This document shows positions 1-11,858 of a stretch of DNA of 64,000 nt, in pieces. The stretch comes from Halictus rubicundus. Its lineage: Eukaryota > Arthropoda > Insecta > Hymenoptera > Halictidae. The stretch covers positions 1,973,501 through 2,037,500 of the forward strand of contig NW_027488566.1 in assembly GCF_050948215.1 (NCBI RefSeq), read 5' to 3'. The stretch's first letter is position 1. Each line of letters opens with the position of its first letter. The notes under the pieces were generated by a model, which was given only the letters and a program-made list of their open reading frames with translations, searched no databases and was not told the origin of the DNA. Made by a program: the position numbers and the translations under genes.

Positions 1-176
1 AATTAATCCTTCTAACTTCTCCTTAACATTCAAGACATTTGATTTAATTTCAAAAAAAGTTATGTTATTTCAAATAGTGTGGACTCAGTTTTGCTCCTTA
101 CTGTACATGTTGCATATAAATGTTGTGTATATCTTTCAGACCAAGCTAATCAAGGAAATAAAGAGAAACTCCTACC

Positions 177-255
177 GCCGAGGAGGGTGGCAAAAAAGGC
201 GCGGTGGCAGCGGGGGGCGTGGCGGCGGCGGGTGGCGTGGCGGCCGCGCGGCCCC
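177..255. repeat. G-rich GGTGGC/GGCGGC tract
   Basis: An imperfect run of GGTGGC/GGCGGC/GGGGGG units in otherwise AT-rich DNA, followed by a GGCCGCGCGGCC palindrome. It is low-complexity and could form a G-quadruplex on the plus strand. Open frames across it are compositional and I do not call a gene. Confidence 0.6.
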
Positions 256-489
256 CTACATAAATATTCAATATTAAAAAAGAAATAAAGTTTATTATTT
301 TTAATATATTTAAATATACTTTCTTCATTTATTGTTCCCCTCAGGGTTACATTTCTATTACACCTCCTTCCTTTCCCCGCTACTATCCTAACTCTAACCC
401 TAACTTAAAAGAACAAAATAAAATAAATAAATAAAATAAAGAAAGTTGTCTTTTTTCTCACACATCTACGCCCCTCCTTCCCTAACAAG

Positions 490-945
490 CGGAAAGTAGG
501 ACCTGCCGGTGGTCAAGCGATCTAGATTTATCCTTCGTCTACCGCTTTTGACCAATGACATGCCCCACCTTTGTATTATAGAGTCAGGAATCGCGGCGCA
601 TCCCGAACCCTTGCTAGTCTCATCGGTACACGTACAGGCCGACTTGGCGGTGTGAGAGTGCCGCGACACGGCTGTTCGAACGAAGCTACGGCAGCGCCGT
701 CGTTTACGATGTCGACCACGCGTGCTCAGATCGCCTCTCTGACAGGCGTCATGCGACCGAATAATGGAAAATGTTGCTCGAAAACGCAAAAGTAGGACCT
801 GCCGGTAGTCAAGCGACCTAGATTTATCTTTTATCTAACGCTTTTCACCCTTGCAAAGCCCGATCTTTGCATTATCGGGCCATAAATCGTGGCCTCCTGA
901 ACCCTTGCAACCTTGTACGATCTAGCGTTGTGTGCAGCAAACCAT
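490..945. repeat. 296-bp-period tandem repeat (two units)
   Basis: A block starting GTAGGACCTGCCGG near 496 recurs at 792 with the same following sequence (a CTAGATTTATC motif, then an AGCGCTTTT-like motif), giving a period of about 296 bp with clear divergence. A related copy lies at about 28665-28910. The unit is bounded by AAAACGCAAAAGT and its near-complement. No coding potential is evident; the family is not identified. Confidence 0.6.
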
Positions 946-2995
946 GGCACACGCACACGGCACGCACACGGCACACACACTGTCATTTGAGCTTCTCCTA
1001 TGTGGCCGTTCGGAGCGTGACGATCGCTAGGAAGCTTCTCCTAGTTCCTGTTTGGAGCGTGGCGACTCAAGGCCACGTAGGAAAACTGGCCCTTAAATGC
1101 CTCCAAAATTACGCATATATATATTCATTACACCATGAAGCATTCTGTACGAATGTCGAATCTTTTCAAAAGCGGCTCTTAGACCAAATATTATTACCAT
1201 TTTGTACTTAAACAATGCATGTTAAAAGTTCAAGAAACCATAGCTTTAGAAAATAAAATTATGTAACGACGTGTGATACTATTACACTGTGACAGGAGAT
1301 GTTATGCCATATTACTTATTAACTGATAGATCCGTATAGGTAAGTATAAAAAATAAACTTACGAGAGCAAAAATGATAAGTATTGATAAAAATGTATTCA
1401 CAAAATGCTTAACAGCAATACAGAGTACGCTAATAAATGAAATAGCGTTAGAGATAGATATATAAAATAGATATACGGATTGGCGAATCAGGAGGATGTG
1501 TAATCACTAATAAATTAAAAATGAATATCACCATGTTTTATTCTTGATATTCTGTCTTGAAGAATCGCCCATTAAATTGTCTCCAACATGTTGCCGATAT
1601 ATATGTATGTCTTGGACTAGATCTGACCACCGCTTTTCTCGTAAACAGTAAGTATTCCACAAAAGTGGCGGAAGAAATACTGCAGCATATCTTAGTGGCA
1701 ACATAATGACCTAAAACAATTTTTCAAGAATTAATACATGTAACTATTATTTTATGTACATAAGTAAAGTTCAATATAAAAATATAATTATTGTAACATA
1801 TATAACAAATACACTGGACTAGCTCTGAAAAAAAGATAAGTAAAATGTAAAGAAATACCTGAAACATGAAAGCATCTTTTACTATTAATGTTGTAAATAA
1901 CATTAAATGACTTAAGGATTTCTGAAATAAATTAGGTAATACACCTTGTACTTACAAGTTTATTAATATCAATGGTTCTATCGTGATAGGTAGCGTCAAG
2001 AATCACTGTGTTTAAATCAAGAACACATAAAATATATTACAATTTGAAAATTCAATATTTTTTTGCTTATGCTTTTTCAAAGAGTTGTCGTTACATTTTA
2101 AATAAAAGACATAATTAAGGATCATTTGTCATATAAAAAAATTATTATTATTTCACTAACGTATATACACATTTGGTCAAATTATCACACCTTGTTAGAA
2201 TGCTTAATCCCTTGCGGTCCACACAGTTCCATCTCATATAGTTTTAGAACTTGCTATAATATCATACAATTTAGCTTTAATCCAGATAAAATAAGTATAT
2301 TAGCAATATATTTAGAACAGTGAAAACTAGAATTGCTTTCATATAATATTTAATTATGGGATTTATGTAATATGTAATTATGGTATTTATATAATATGTA
2401 ATTATGGTATTATTCATGAATGGAAAATGAATATGTAAAATACGCGAGCAGTGGTGCAAAAATAACATTTCTAGACTAAGTCGACGTAAATAGGACCGCA
2501 ACAGGTCAATATACGCATTTTTAAGAGCAACTTAATATTCATGTACGTAATCTTGTTTGCCAATCACTATATCATCAGTAAAAAGAAAATAAAATAAGCC
2601 ACATAGTATCTGGTTTATTCCATCCGTACCTTTTTGATAGATAGAAATACTTACCTTACTTAATCTGATCAAATTCTAGCTCCCAAATTATGTATTCTCA
2701 ATCCTTTTGAATCTGCTGCAACATAAATATTTTTTCAACTATTTACAGCTTCTTCATGTTCTTCACTATTTACATGCGTATATTACGATCATTTAACAAA
2801 TATAGTACTTAACCTAACACTTGTGACACAGATTGTACACAAAATAAATTACTTAAAACCGTAGCATTTTCTCACATTTTTATCAACTATTCATAATTTA
2901 AGCACATCTTACACAGTCACGTATAAAATTAAAATCACTGACAAATTTTGATACTTTAGACACATTCTGCATAGAAGATATATAATCATAGACTA
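946..2995. other. AT-rich non-coding stretch
   Basis: Two kilobases of AT-rich sequence with only short unsupported open frames, no recognisable domain, no long inverted repeat and no tRNA-like box. It forms the left flank of the Tc1/mariner-type element, whose TA target dinucleotide is at 2994-2995. Confidence 0.5.
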
Positions 2996-3023
2996 CACTC
3001 TGCCCCACGAGAGAATGGTACCG
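2996..3023 (+). repeat. Left terminal inverted repeat
   Basis: 28 bp, an exact reverse complement of 5864-5891, directly preceded by the TA target duplication. Confidence 0.97.
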
Positions 3024-3232
3024 CGAGAGAACCGATTTTCGTCCGTCGCTGCGCATCTTCGCCCTGATTGGTCCCTTCCCAATGCACAGCGCATGCGCGT
3101 AGTGACGCCACGCGCTGCAGTGCTGCACGTGACCCATTCGTAGCCATACCGGGTGTTCATACGGTATTCATAGTGCTCAGAGTTCGTAGTGTTCTTCCAT
3201 CGTGTTCATAGAGTTCGCAGTGTTTTTTTGAA

Positions 3233-4855
3233 ATGGAAGATCAAGTTCCTGGGCCGTCGCATACATCTCCAGCGAAGAAAAATCCGAGGGGAAAGGTAAG
3301 CTTATATTATACATAATTATTTATCATGCATTTCGCTACTATAAGCTTATTTCTTTTTTTAAAAAATTATAGTTTCTATTTTAGTAAACTTTTTTTACTA
3401 AACTTTTTTTTTACTGAACTTTTTTTTTACTAAACTTTTCTCCGTTTCTAGTTTGTCCGATCCGCACAAAAACAGATTATTATTAATCTGTATAAAAGCG
3501 TGATAGCGGAAAACCCGGGAATAAAATATAAGCCGCTTATTCTAATGCTTGTGCAAAAGACAGGCATTGGAAGAGTCACCGTCAGCAGAACCCTGGCGGA
3601 ATACAAATCTACAGGAAAAGTGACATCGCCAAATAAAAAAAAGCGGCGCCTCAATATTTTGGAAAAAACTTCGGAAGCCGATATATTGGCAATAAGAAGA
3701 AAAATTCACAGCTTCTAGCTCAATCGGGAATTTCCAACCCTAAAAAAAATTCTGGCTGCTGTGAACAACGACGAAAATTTGCCTTCGTTTAGCGAAACTA
3801 CACTCCATCGACTACTACAACGTATGGAGTTTAAATTTATTCAACGAAAACGCAACAGCGCCCTGATTGATCAACCCCATATCATCTCCTGGCGGCCAAA
3901 GTAAGTGACAATCTACATTCAAAAATATTTTTTTCCAAAAACTCAGTTTCTATCCTCGTTTCTTACAAAAATTTATTTTTTACTACTTTGTAGGTACCTC
4001 GAACAAATCGAAAATTTTCGTTCGGAAGGGCGGTCTATTTACTACCTGGACGAGACATGGATTAACGCCGGCGATACCAAGTCCAGGCAGTGGATAGATA
4101 CCAGCGTGACCTGCCCGAGGAACGCCGAAGAAAGGGGCTTGACAACGGGGATACCTGCTCCCACGGGAAAAGGAAAGCGGCTAATTATTACTCACATCGG
4201 GTCAGCAGACGGGTTTGTACCAGGGGCCCTCCTTTGCTTCGAGGCAAAAAAAAGAACGGCCGATTATCATGAAGAAATGAACGGAGACACGTTTTTTGAA
4301 TGGTTTAAGAAAATTTTGCCCATGCTGCCAGATAGGTCAGTCATCGTGATGGATAACGCCCCTTACCACAGCGTCAAAAAGGAAAAATATCCTTCCTTGA
4401 GGTGGAAAAGGGACGATATCGTCACGTGGCTGGAGGGTAAGGGGAAAACGGTGAATCCACGGCTCGTCAAAATTCGACTAATGGAGTTGGTTACAAAACA
4501 TAAACGACCAGAAAACAATTACGTTATTGACGAATACGCCAGAGAAAATGGACGTACCGTGCTACGCCTTCCCCCTTACCACTGCGAGTTGAACCCTATC
4601 GAGTTGGCATGGGCACAAGTGAAACAATTTATAAGGGCGCGAAATACATCGTACAAATTGGCAGATGTCCGCCAATTTGTAGATGCAGCAGTTGAAAATG
4701 TGTCTCCCGAAAACTGGAAAAATTTTATCCGGCATACGCTGAAGGAGGAAACCAGGCTGTTTGAACTCGACCACGTTACAGATTCAGTATTAGAGGGAAG
4801 CCCCGAATGGTTGAACTCGTCGGATGACTCGGACATCGATGTGAGTCATACATAA
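3233..4855 (+). pseudogene. DD82E transposase, three exons, one internal stop
   Basis: This gene would encode the DNA cut-and-paste transposase of the surrounding element. Exons are 3233-3295, 3452-3900 and 3994-4855; donors (GTAAGC, GTAAGT) and acceptors (TTCTAG, TTGTAG) are canonical and phases fit (0, then 2), giving 457 codons. The N-terminal part has a basic patch and a helix-turn-helix-like region. The catalytic domain shows YLDETW (D190), VMDNAPYH (D291) and NPIELAW (E374), with 82 residues between the last two. The only lesion seen is a TAG at 3716-3718 (codon 110) in exon 2; the frame stays open after it. The start is the first ATG before the exon-1 donor. Known for the family: the D, D and E bind metal and cut at TA sites. 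Confidence 0.9.
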
Positions 4856-4865
4856 GCCGCTTATT

Positions 4866-5105
4866 GTAAATAGTTGTAAATAGTCTGTAAATAGGTGTAA
4901 GTTTTTTGTAAATAGTTGTAAGTTTTTTGTAAATAGTTGTAAATAGTCTGTAAATAGTTGTTAGTTTTTGTCAATAGTTGTAAATAGTCTGTAAATAGTT
5001 GTAAGTTTTTTGTAAATAGTTGTAAGTTTTTTGTAAATAGTTGTAAGTTTTTTGTAAATAGTTGTAAGTTTTTTGTAAATAGTTGTAAGTTTTTTGTAAA
5101 TATAA
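4866..5105 (+). repeat. 22-bp minisatellite after the transposase stop
   Basis: About a dozen units of the type TTGTAAATAGTTGTAAGTTT, with a shorter variant carrying AGTCTG, begin ten bases after the stop codon. Array length probably varies between copies of the element. Confidence 0.9.
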
Positions 5106-5863
5106 ATATGTGAATGTAAGAGATTACTAAGAAGATAGATAACGTGATATCGTTAAATTAAATAAATGTGGGCGTATTACAAAATACTATGAATCTTTAT
5201 TCGCGACAACCGTACACGACAACCGTTAGAATAATTCCTGCTGTCCCAAAAATCCTCGGCCGTGAGAAAGCCTTCGACAGTATGCCTCTTTGTTTATGAC
5301 ACCCCCAAGCCCATGGGTTTATGACTTTCCCTTAGGGAGGGACAACGCGCTGACAAAAAACGCATGGCCTGCCTCGACCGTTTGCTTACTTCGATTTTTC
5401 TAACATGAATATAAATAATAATATCTGTACATAATCAATGAACCTGTACAGAACCAATGAAATAAACTTTCAAAATAAATAATTAAATTAAATTTATCAT
5501 TCATTATTGTGGGATGAATGGGTTCCTTGTGCGTGCGGACGACTGGATCATGTTGCGACGGTCCGGCGCCGGTATGTTTGGAAAACTCGAGTGACTGAAG
5601 AGGTGTGAATGAAAAGTGTTTAGGACTATGTAGGCGATAGGAGAGTTTGTTTGTTTCTAAGAATGAAAGCGATGGATGCAAGAAACAGAGTGCTAGGGGG
5701 TGAAAGAGTATAAAGCGTGGATGCAAATGGTCACGATTTCCTATACCCTATACTTCCATGCTAATTCGTTTCAATACGGTACGCCGCGTATATGAAACTC
5801 GCAGTGGGGAGTGGGAGTTGAGAGGTTCGCAGCGCCTTCCGCGGCCAGTCGAGCTGCGCGAAA
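5106..5863. other. Non-coding right arm of the DD82E element
   Basis: About 0.75 kb between the minisatellite and the right TIR. AATAAA-like signals occur near 5160. An open frame at 5400-5726 on the minus strand has no recognisable domain and I do not call it. Confidence 0.6.
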
Positions 5864-5891
5864 CGGTACCATTCTCTCGTGGGGCAGAGTG
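5864..5891 (-). repeat. Right terminal inverted repeat
   Basis: 28 bp, an exact reverse complement of 2996-3023, followed by the second TA at 5892-5893. Confidence 0.97.
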
Positions 5892-5984
5892 TATGTAATC
5901 ACACAGCACAACACAAGATGATAAACAACAGTTTGAATTCATTCTGTGCGCAATCTATCGTGAGTACAATTTTACATGTGCGTA

Positions 5985-6148
5985 ACACAGCGTGTGCGTC
6001 TTAACCATGTGGGCAATCCTTGCGTGTGCGAAAACCCACTGTGTCCAATGTTACTGTGTCCAAAAAAACCGTGTGTCCAATAATACCGTGTCCAAAAGAA
6101 CCGTGTGCCATGCCGTCGTGCGCAATCGTCTGTGCGCAAAAGATGGCC
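5985..6148. repeat. 15-17 bp GTGTCCAA minisatellite abutting copia
   Basis: Variable units of the form GTGTCCAA(T/A)NNNACC are repeated, grading into GTGCGCAA variants. The array abuts the end of copia homology at about 6149, so the copia reading frame runs into it and adds about 58 unrelated, repetitive residues before the stop at 5972. Confidence 0.75.
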
Positions 6149-9100
6149 TTTCCGTCTCGTCTCAGGATCGCCCGCAAAATCCGAGTCAGAAAATCCAACC
6201 AAGCTCATTTCATTCTCATTCCTCTCGTACAAAATGCCACAGTCTAATGTCCCTGACAAATATTTTATAATTCTCTTAACCGCTTGCCAATGACTATCAT
6301 TGTGTTTATTTAAAAACTTACTGACGTTGTTAAGAGCATACGCCAAATCCGGACGCGAGACTATGGCCAGAAACATGAGTGAACCCACTGCTTCACGGAA
6401 AGGTACATTCTCTAACATGGTCTCGTCGCTATCTACCGGGGTTAATATCGCATTTGGATCAGCTGGTATCGAAACTGGCTTCACATTTTCACATCCGAAT
6501 CTCTTTACAATTTGGTTCGCGTAGGATTTTTGGTGAATAAACATACTTTTTCGCTTACGATTTCTCATGATTTGTACACCTTCAAACGTACATGAATCGC
6601 CGACCTTTATCTCGAAGGACTCGCTTATCGCATTCAGAACAATCCTCGAAGCCTCTCCTGAACTCGACGCTATCAGACCGTCGTCAACAAATAATGCGAT
6701 TATTACCTCGTGACCACTCAATACACCGCGAAAAATACATTTATCGGCCTCGCATTGCTCCAAATTCAGAGTCTTTATAACACTTTTGAATTTCTCATTC
6801 CAACACCTGGCCGCTTGTTTTAGACCATACAATAATTTTCGAAGACGACACACGAAAGCATTCTTCTCGAAATCCCCGTTAACTCCTTCCGGCAATTCCA
6901 TTAATACTTCCTCTTCCAAATCGCCATAAAGAAAAGCCGTCTTCACGTCGAACTGCAAAAGTTCCAGGTCGAGTTGAGTCACCAGGGCTAGGAAGACTCG
7001 CAGAGAATCGTAGCGAATAACCGGCGAAAATGTCTCTGTGTAATCCAGCCCCTCGATCTGATTGAAACCCCGTGCACAGAGCCTCGCCTTGTATCGCACT
7101 GGTTTTTCATCTTCATCTCGAAGAATCCGAAAAACCCATTTCGAGTCGATCGGTCTCATGCCTGGTTTCCTTGGAATTATATCCCACGTCTGATTCGTCT
7201 CGTGCGATTTCAGCTCGTCGTTGATGGCCCTCCGACAGTTCGCTGCATTGGGTCCGTTCACAGCTTCCCGGACGTTAAAGGTGCGTACTCGGCTATGTTG
7301 ACCTGGAGCCTATCAGGCTTCCGGATATCCTTACGGTTTCTCAATTCTCGGGTTTGTGAGGTATCCTTTACCGCCTTGTCACATTGGTGTTCTTGTTCAT
7401 TTTCAAGCGCGTCCATGAACAAATCTTGTTCTTCTTCTATATCGTTGTCCTTTCCTTTAGCACCATTCCCTGGTAGGACGAACTCGTCATAATCCTCGTT
7501 AGGAAGAAGTTCAAAGTCCTTACTTTCATTAAAGACCACATCTCGTGATACAATAACGGTCCCTGATTTCTCATCGTAAAGACGAAAATTTTCGGAGTCG
7601 CCTTGGTATCCCACAAATATCACCCTCTTCGACTTTGCGTCCAACTTGCGCCTGAACTGCTTCGGGACGTGCATGAATGCAGTTGATCCGAAGATCCTCA
7701 AATGACGAACACTCGGTTTCACACCATTCCATATTTCATACGGAGTTTTATCTAATCGCGGTTTCGAAAGCGTTCGATTACGTAAATAAACTGCCGTATT
7801 GACGGGCTCGGCCCAGAGAAACCTCGGTAAACATTTCGCCTGCAACATAGTTCTCGCCGCCTCCACGATGGTCCTATTCGCACGCTCCGATTTACCGTTC
7901 TGCTCCGGCGTATACGGCGCGGAATACGAACTTTGAATTCCCTTTTCGATAAGGTATTTTTTCAAATTTTCATTCACGTACTCCTTGCCGTTATCGCTTC
8001 GAAGATATTTAATAGACCGACTGAATTTATTAAAGATCATTCGTTCGTATTCCTTGAATTTTTCCGTAACATCAGACTTGTGACGCAAGAAATAAACATT
8101 TCGGTAACCCGACGCCTCGTCTACGAAAATCACGTAGTACTTCGCACCCCTTACCGATTCGACAGACATTGGACCCCCGATATCCGAATGAATAAATTCT
8201 CCCGGTAACCAATCCCGCCTATCTATCGACTTTTTAAAAGGTAACCAATGAGCCTTTCTCAGCTGGCACGCGTCGCAAAAGAAATCATCGATTCTCGAAA
8301 CACTCACACCAGATACGAGCTCTTTATTCAACATATCACGCAATGTCGCTTTGTTTACATGACCCATTCTCTCATGCCACATTTGGAAGCTTGTTGTCGA
8401 CACATTTGCTTCTACACTCTCTTTCGCGTCATCATTCTTTAACGTAACAAACAACATCTTGTAAATGCCGTTCGCTTGCTTTATGCCTTGAGCTCTCACA
8501 GACTCATTGCTCGAAAAAATAACACTATTATTTGCGAACGTCACCTCAAAACCCTTTGAGGCACATTCTCCTACCGAAAATAGATTTTTCTTTAGCTTCG
8601 GCACATACAAGACGTTGTCGATTCTTGACGGGAACCATTCATTATCAACAAACTTCATAACATTTACATAACCCGAACCAAACACTTCACAGGCACCGTC
8701 ATCACCTAGTAACACTTGTTCACCGGCAGATGTCACAAACTCGTGAAGCCAGTCGCGTCTGTAGGTGATATGTCTTGATGCGCCGCTGTCTGCAATCCAG
8801 GCGTCACCGATGTCCATTCGCTGGATACTTCTGATCGATGCCACGCTCTTCTTTTGTTGACCGCCTTCATGTGTCGAAACAAAAGCGCAATTCTGCGAAG
8901 AATCTTCTTTGTCTTTTTTTCTCGCGGGACACTCCCAAGCAAAATGCCCTTTTGTATGACATTTATAACACTCGACATTCTTTTTGTCCTTCTTGGGTTT
9001 CTTGCCGGTGTTACTACTCTTCTTTTTCTCGCTCAATCGCATCGCGGAAAAAGCTGTTGCAGATTCGTCATCGGCGGAGAATCGCGTTTCCTCCTTAATG

Positions 9101-9645
9101 AGCCGCTCTTGTAGATTATCGATTGTTTGCCTCTCCGTATCCACGCTGTCCCATGCGGTTTTCAAGGCATTAAACTTAGCGGGAAGGCTTGCCAAGATTT
9201 TTGCCATAATCGCTATGTCAGATACCTTCTCTCCCACGTCCGCTAGTTGACCCGCCATATTCTGAACTTTGGCCACGTGCTGCACTACGGAATCACTGGA
9301 ATCCATTCGATATTCGTGAAATCTTTGCGTCAGAATAAGTTTATTCGTTTCCGATTTCTGTTCGTGTATCGCGATCAATTTTAGCCACATTTCCCGCGCG
9401 TGGCTACAGGTCAAAATGCATTGCACGTGAGGCATTTCCATCGCGGATGAAATCAAGAACATGGCCTTTGCGTTGTCCTTTTTCCAAATCTTCAGCTGTT
9501 CAACTTCCTCCGGCTTTACCCTCGTGCCGTCCACGATATCGTCGATGCCGCTCGCCACGAAAATGGCGTTCATTTGAAATTTCTATAGCTGGAAATTTTT
9601 GCCGTCAAACTTGACCACGTTTCGAGTTGAGATTTGATCCGACAT
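6149..9645 (-). pseudogene. copia gag-pol polyprotein, broken in three places
   Basis: The polyprotein provides capsid, protease, integrase and reverse transcriptase. Visible in order: a gag region; a CCHC knuckle CYKCHTKGHFAWEC; protease DSGASRH; integrase with an HHCC-type N-terminus and the residues in HSDIGG, SDNGKEY and EQNGKSE; reverse transcriptase with FVDDG; and the RNase H start DSDFAGD. The likely start is the ATG at 9645, which gives a copia-like N-terminus. Lesions: a TAG at 9583-9585 (codon 21), a one-base frameshift near 7280 in the integrase-RT linker, and loss of most of RNase H at 6149. Between these breaks the frame is long and well conserved, so decay is modest. Confidence 0.9.
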
Positions 9646-9808
9646 GTTTGATTCGCACAAACAGTACAGGCCTTAGGAAATCTTGATTTCGCTCTTGAGA
9701 AAAAACTGACCGAACCTCTATTTCACACGTAACTGCACTTCGCGCGCGATTACGATCGATATCAACACTTTTTTTTGTTGTAAAGATTCAGTTTACACAG
9801 GCTGCGAA

Positions 9809-9823
9809 CTTGGGCCCATAACC
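9809..9823 (-). promoter_or_regulatory. copia-type primer-binding site
   Basis: On the minus strand the sequence is GGTTATGGGCCCAAG. The first 13 bases match the Drosophila copia site, which pairs with an internal fragment of initiator tRNA-Met (family knowledge). It marks the boundary between the 5' LTR and the leader. A perfect 15-base version occurs at 61864-61878. Confidence 0.85.
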
Positions 9824-10066
9824 TATTGAAAATAACGCGTTTATATTTTAATAATGTGGTTTATTTTTCGCTTTACAAAAAAAGGTGTTAAATAGAGTAG
9901 CAACACGTCGTGTCGGTTGCCTGGTCAGAGTTTCAACTGAGCATCGGTGGCATCGCAAAACGAACATCGGTAGCCTCGTAAAAACAAAAAAGCAACGAAG
10001 AGAGCACACCGATTAATCAAATCGGTGGGCGCCTTCTCATTGGCTATTGTCACGGCACAGAGTATG
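9824..10066 (-). repeat. copia 5' LTR (approximate limits)
   Basis: The sequence upstream of the primer site on the minus strand, as far as the junction with LINE ORF2 sequence near 10066. A start at TGTGCCGTGAC is plausible. The other LTR is missing, so the limits cannot be confirmed by comparison. Confidence 0.6.
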
Positions 10067-11640
10067 AAAAGCTCACATTCCAACATTCTCCTTACCCCGC
10101 TCCACCCCCATTCCTCTATCCACATTTCCATTAATACTATTATGTCCTACCCCTCTAACCCTTTCCAGAATTCCGTGTCCTTATTCCTTAATCCTGCCAC
10201 ATTCCAGAAAGTTATTTTGTACCTTGCTTTCCCCCTCTTTCCCCCTCCTCTCCCTTCTCCCTCTTCCCGTTTCCCTGTTCTCCATACCACACTTCCTCTA
10301 TCTCATTCCATCTCTTCATTCTTCCATTTACCCACATTCTCATGTACCCTACCTGTATATGCATTCCCTTCTCTCTTTCCTTCTCCGTTTCCCTTTCTAT
10401 TTTCCATTTTGCTCTCCTTTCTTCCTCTGTTAAATCATCGTCCAGCCATTCTTTCCTTCCCTTTAGTAACCTCCTTCTGTCCATTACTATCCTTTTCTGT
10501 TCTAAATTCGCCATTTTAACTAGCACCATTCCACACCCATCTTTTCCTTCTTTTCCTATCTTCCTTACTTCTTCTATCCCCTCTTCCTTCACCCCCACTA
10601 ATTCCCACACCCTTTTTACTTCCTCCTTCACATTCTTCCCCTCTAACTGTATCTTTTTTATTATTATGTTCTTCCGCTTCCCTTCCCTTTCCTTCCTATC
10701 TTGTAATACCTCTATTCTCCTAATTCTTCTCTTATTTTCTTCTAACATTTCCCTCCCTATCCCTCCTTGTCCCCCTTTATTCCTCTCTTCCTCTTCCTCT
10801 TCCCTTCTTTCTTTTTTCTATCCTTTTCTATCCATTTTTATATCCTTTCCCATCTTTTTTCATCCTCCTTTCTCTCTTCCTTCCTTTCTTCCCTCCATCT
10901 CTCCCTTTCATTCCTCCACTCCTCCATCCACCTTTCCCCTTCCTCCCTCAACCTTTCCTTCATCCTCTCGACTTCCCCTATTAGCCCTCTTATTACTTCC
11001 TCTATCTTCCTAACATCTGTCCCCTCCTCTTCCTTTCCCTTCTCTGGCGATCTTTTTGTTTTGTCACTTCTTTTAAACATTCCTCTTTCGTCCCTCCCCT
11101 CTCCTAACAATTCCTCTCTGCCCCTCTTTTTCCCCACACTTTCCACATTCTCCAAATTATGTAGACTAAACCACCGTTCTAACCTCTCATCCTTCATCAT
11201 CCTTCCTACTCTTCCTTTTCCCGCCCCCTCCTCTATTTTCCCCACCCCCTTTTCTTCTCCCCCTCTCTTACTCATTTCTTCTGCCCTTTCCTACTTTGTA
11301 ATTGTCTCCCTTTTCAAATTTCCCGCCTCCTTAAGTTATTCTTCTCCCGCTAGATCGCGCCACCTTCCACTCCTTCCAGATGTAATCCTGCGCACTCCCC
11401 TCTACCGTCACCCGGACCTAACCTCTCTCTCACTCACTTTATCCTTCCACCAATGCTCTCTATCTCACTTCCCCGCCCTTATCCCTTTCTCTAACACCTG
11501 ACCCTAACCTCAAGACACCCTTCTCCACACACTTTCTCCCCACACACCTCTTTCTCTCAACACTTTCACCCTAGCTTTCCGTACACTCTCTTTCGCACCT
11601 CAATTACTCTTGCGACCGGAAACGGAAGTCAGCAATAGGG
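10067..11640 (-). mobile_element. LINE 5' fragment (ORF1 plus start of ORF2)
   Basis: A non-LTR retrotransposon on the minus strand. The 5' end lies near 11640, ORF1 occupies about 11275-10212, and the endonuclease N-terminus of ORF2 (FWNVAGL motif, about 10200-10067) follows and is cut off at the copia LTR. LINEs normally lose the 5' end; here the 5' end is kept and the 3' end is gone, which fits interruption by the copia element. The plus strand reads as a long pyrimidine-rich tract because ORF1 is extremely rich in Lys, Glu and Arg. Confidence 0.8.
10212..11275 (-). pseudogene. LINE ORF1 nucleic-acid-binding protein, interrupted
   Basis: Two segments of one charged, coiled-coil-rich protein: 11275-10838 (N-terminal, starting MSKRGGEEKG) and 10748-10212 (C-terminal). 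An RRM-like core with KNIIIKKI and the basic C-terminal region ending near WNEIEEVWYG resembles ORF1 proteins of insect LINEs. The two halves are separated by a stop at 10838 and a shift of frame. By family, ORF1 products coat the element RNA. The assignment rests on composition, order and the ORF2 motif downstream. Confidence 0.65.
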
Positions 11641-11858
11641 ATTATATATACATGAAGTATTATTAGGAATACTTATATGTAATAATTGTAGGTGGATTGG
11701 TGTGCGGTGGAATCATGTATGGCGTTTTCGGTCTTCGTCGCTATCTTCGTCAATTGTCGGTGTTATTTGGTCATTATTGAAAATTCTAGTGAGTATCTCT
11801 GCTGGCGAAACTATTTCCGTGTCGTATCGAGCATAAGATAAATAATAAATGATAGCAG
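11641..11858. other. Unassigned spacer
   Basis: Sequence between the LINE 5' end and the DDE transposase fragment. I see no TIR of the DDE family here, so the left end of that transposon is missing or lies under the LINE. Confidence 0.4.

Larger units (their letters stand above)
2996..5891 (+). mobile_element. IS630-Tc1-mariner transposon, DD82E (Sailor-like)
   Basis: The element is delimited by perfect 28-bp terminal inverted repeats (2996-3023 and 5864-5891, beginning CACTCTGCCCC) and a duplicated TA dinucleotide (2994-2995 and 5892-5893), the hallmark of this superfamily. It holds one three-exon transposase gene in the left two thirds, a minisatellite after the stop codon and about 0.75 kb of non-coding DNA before the right TIR. 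Perfect TIRs imply recent activity, although the transposase now carries one stop. The spacing of the catalytic triad matches the DD82E group I recall being described as Sailor; that assignment is from memory and rests on spacing only. Confidence 0.93.
6149..10066 (-). mobile_element. Ty1/copia retrotransposon, 3' end missing
   Basis: A copia-type LTR retrotransposon on the minus strand. It keeps a 5' LTR-like segment (about 9824-10066), a primer-binding site of the Drosophila copia type (9809-9823) and a gag-pol frame up to the start of RNase H. The rest of RNase H and the 3' LTR are replaced by a minisatellite at 6149. On its 5' side it sits in a LINE fragment. The domain order protease, integrase, reverse transcriptase, RNase H marks it as copia rather than gypsy. 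Confidence 0.9.

Noticed and set aside
4866..5105. Regularly spaced repeats resembling a CRISPR array
   Set aside because: Units are contiguous without unique spacers and lie in a eukaryotic transposon.
10025..11501. Long plus-strand Ser/Pro/Phe/Leu-rich open frames
   Set aside because: They are antisense to the LINE ORF1, whose Lys/Glu/Arg codons give a pyrimidine-rich complement.
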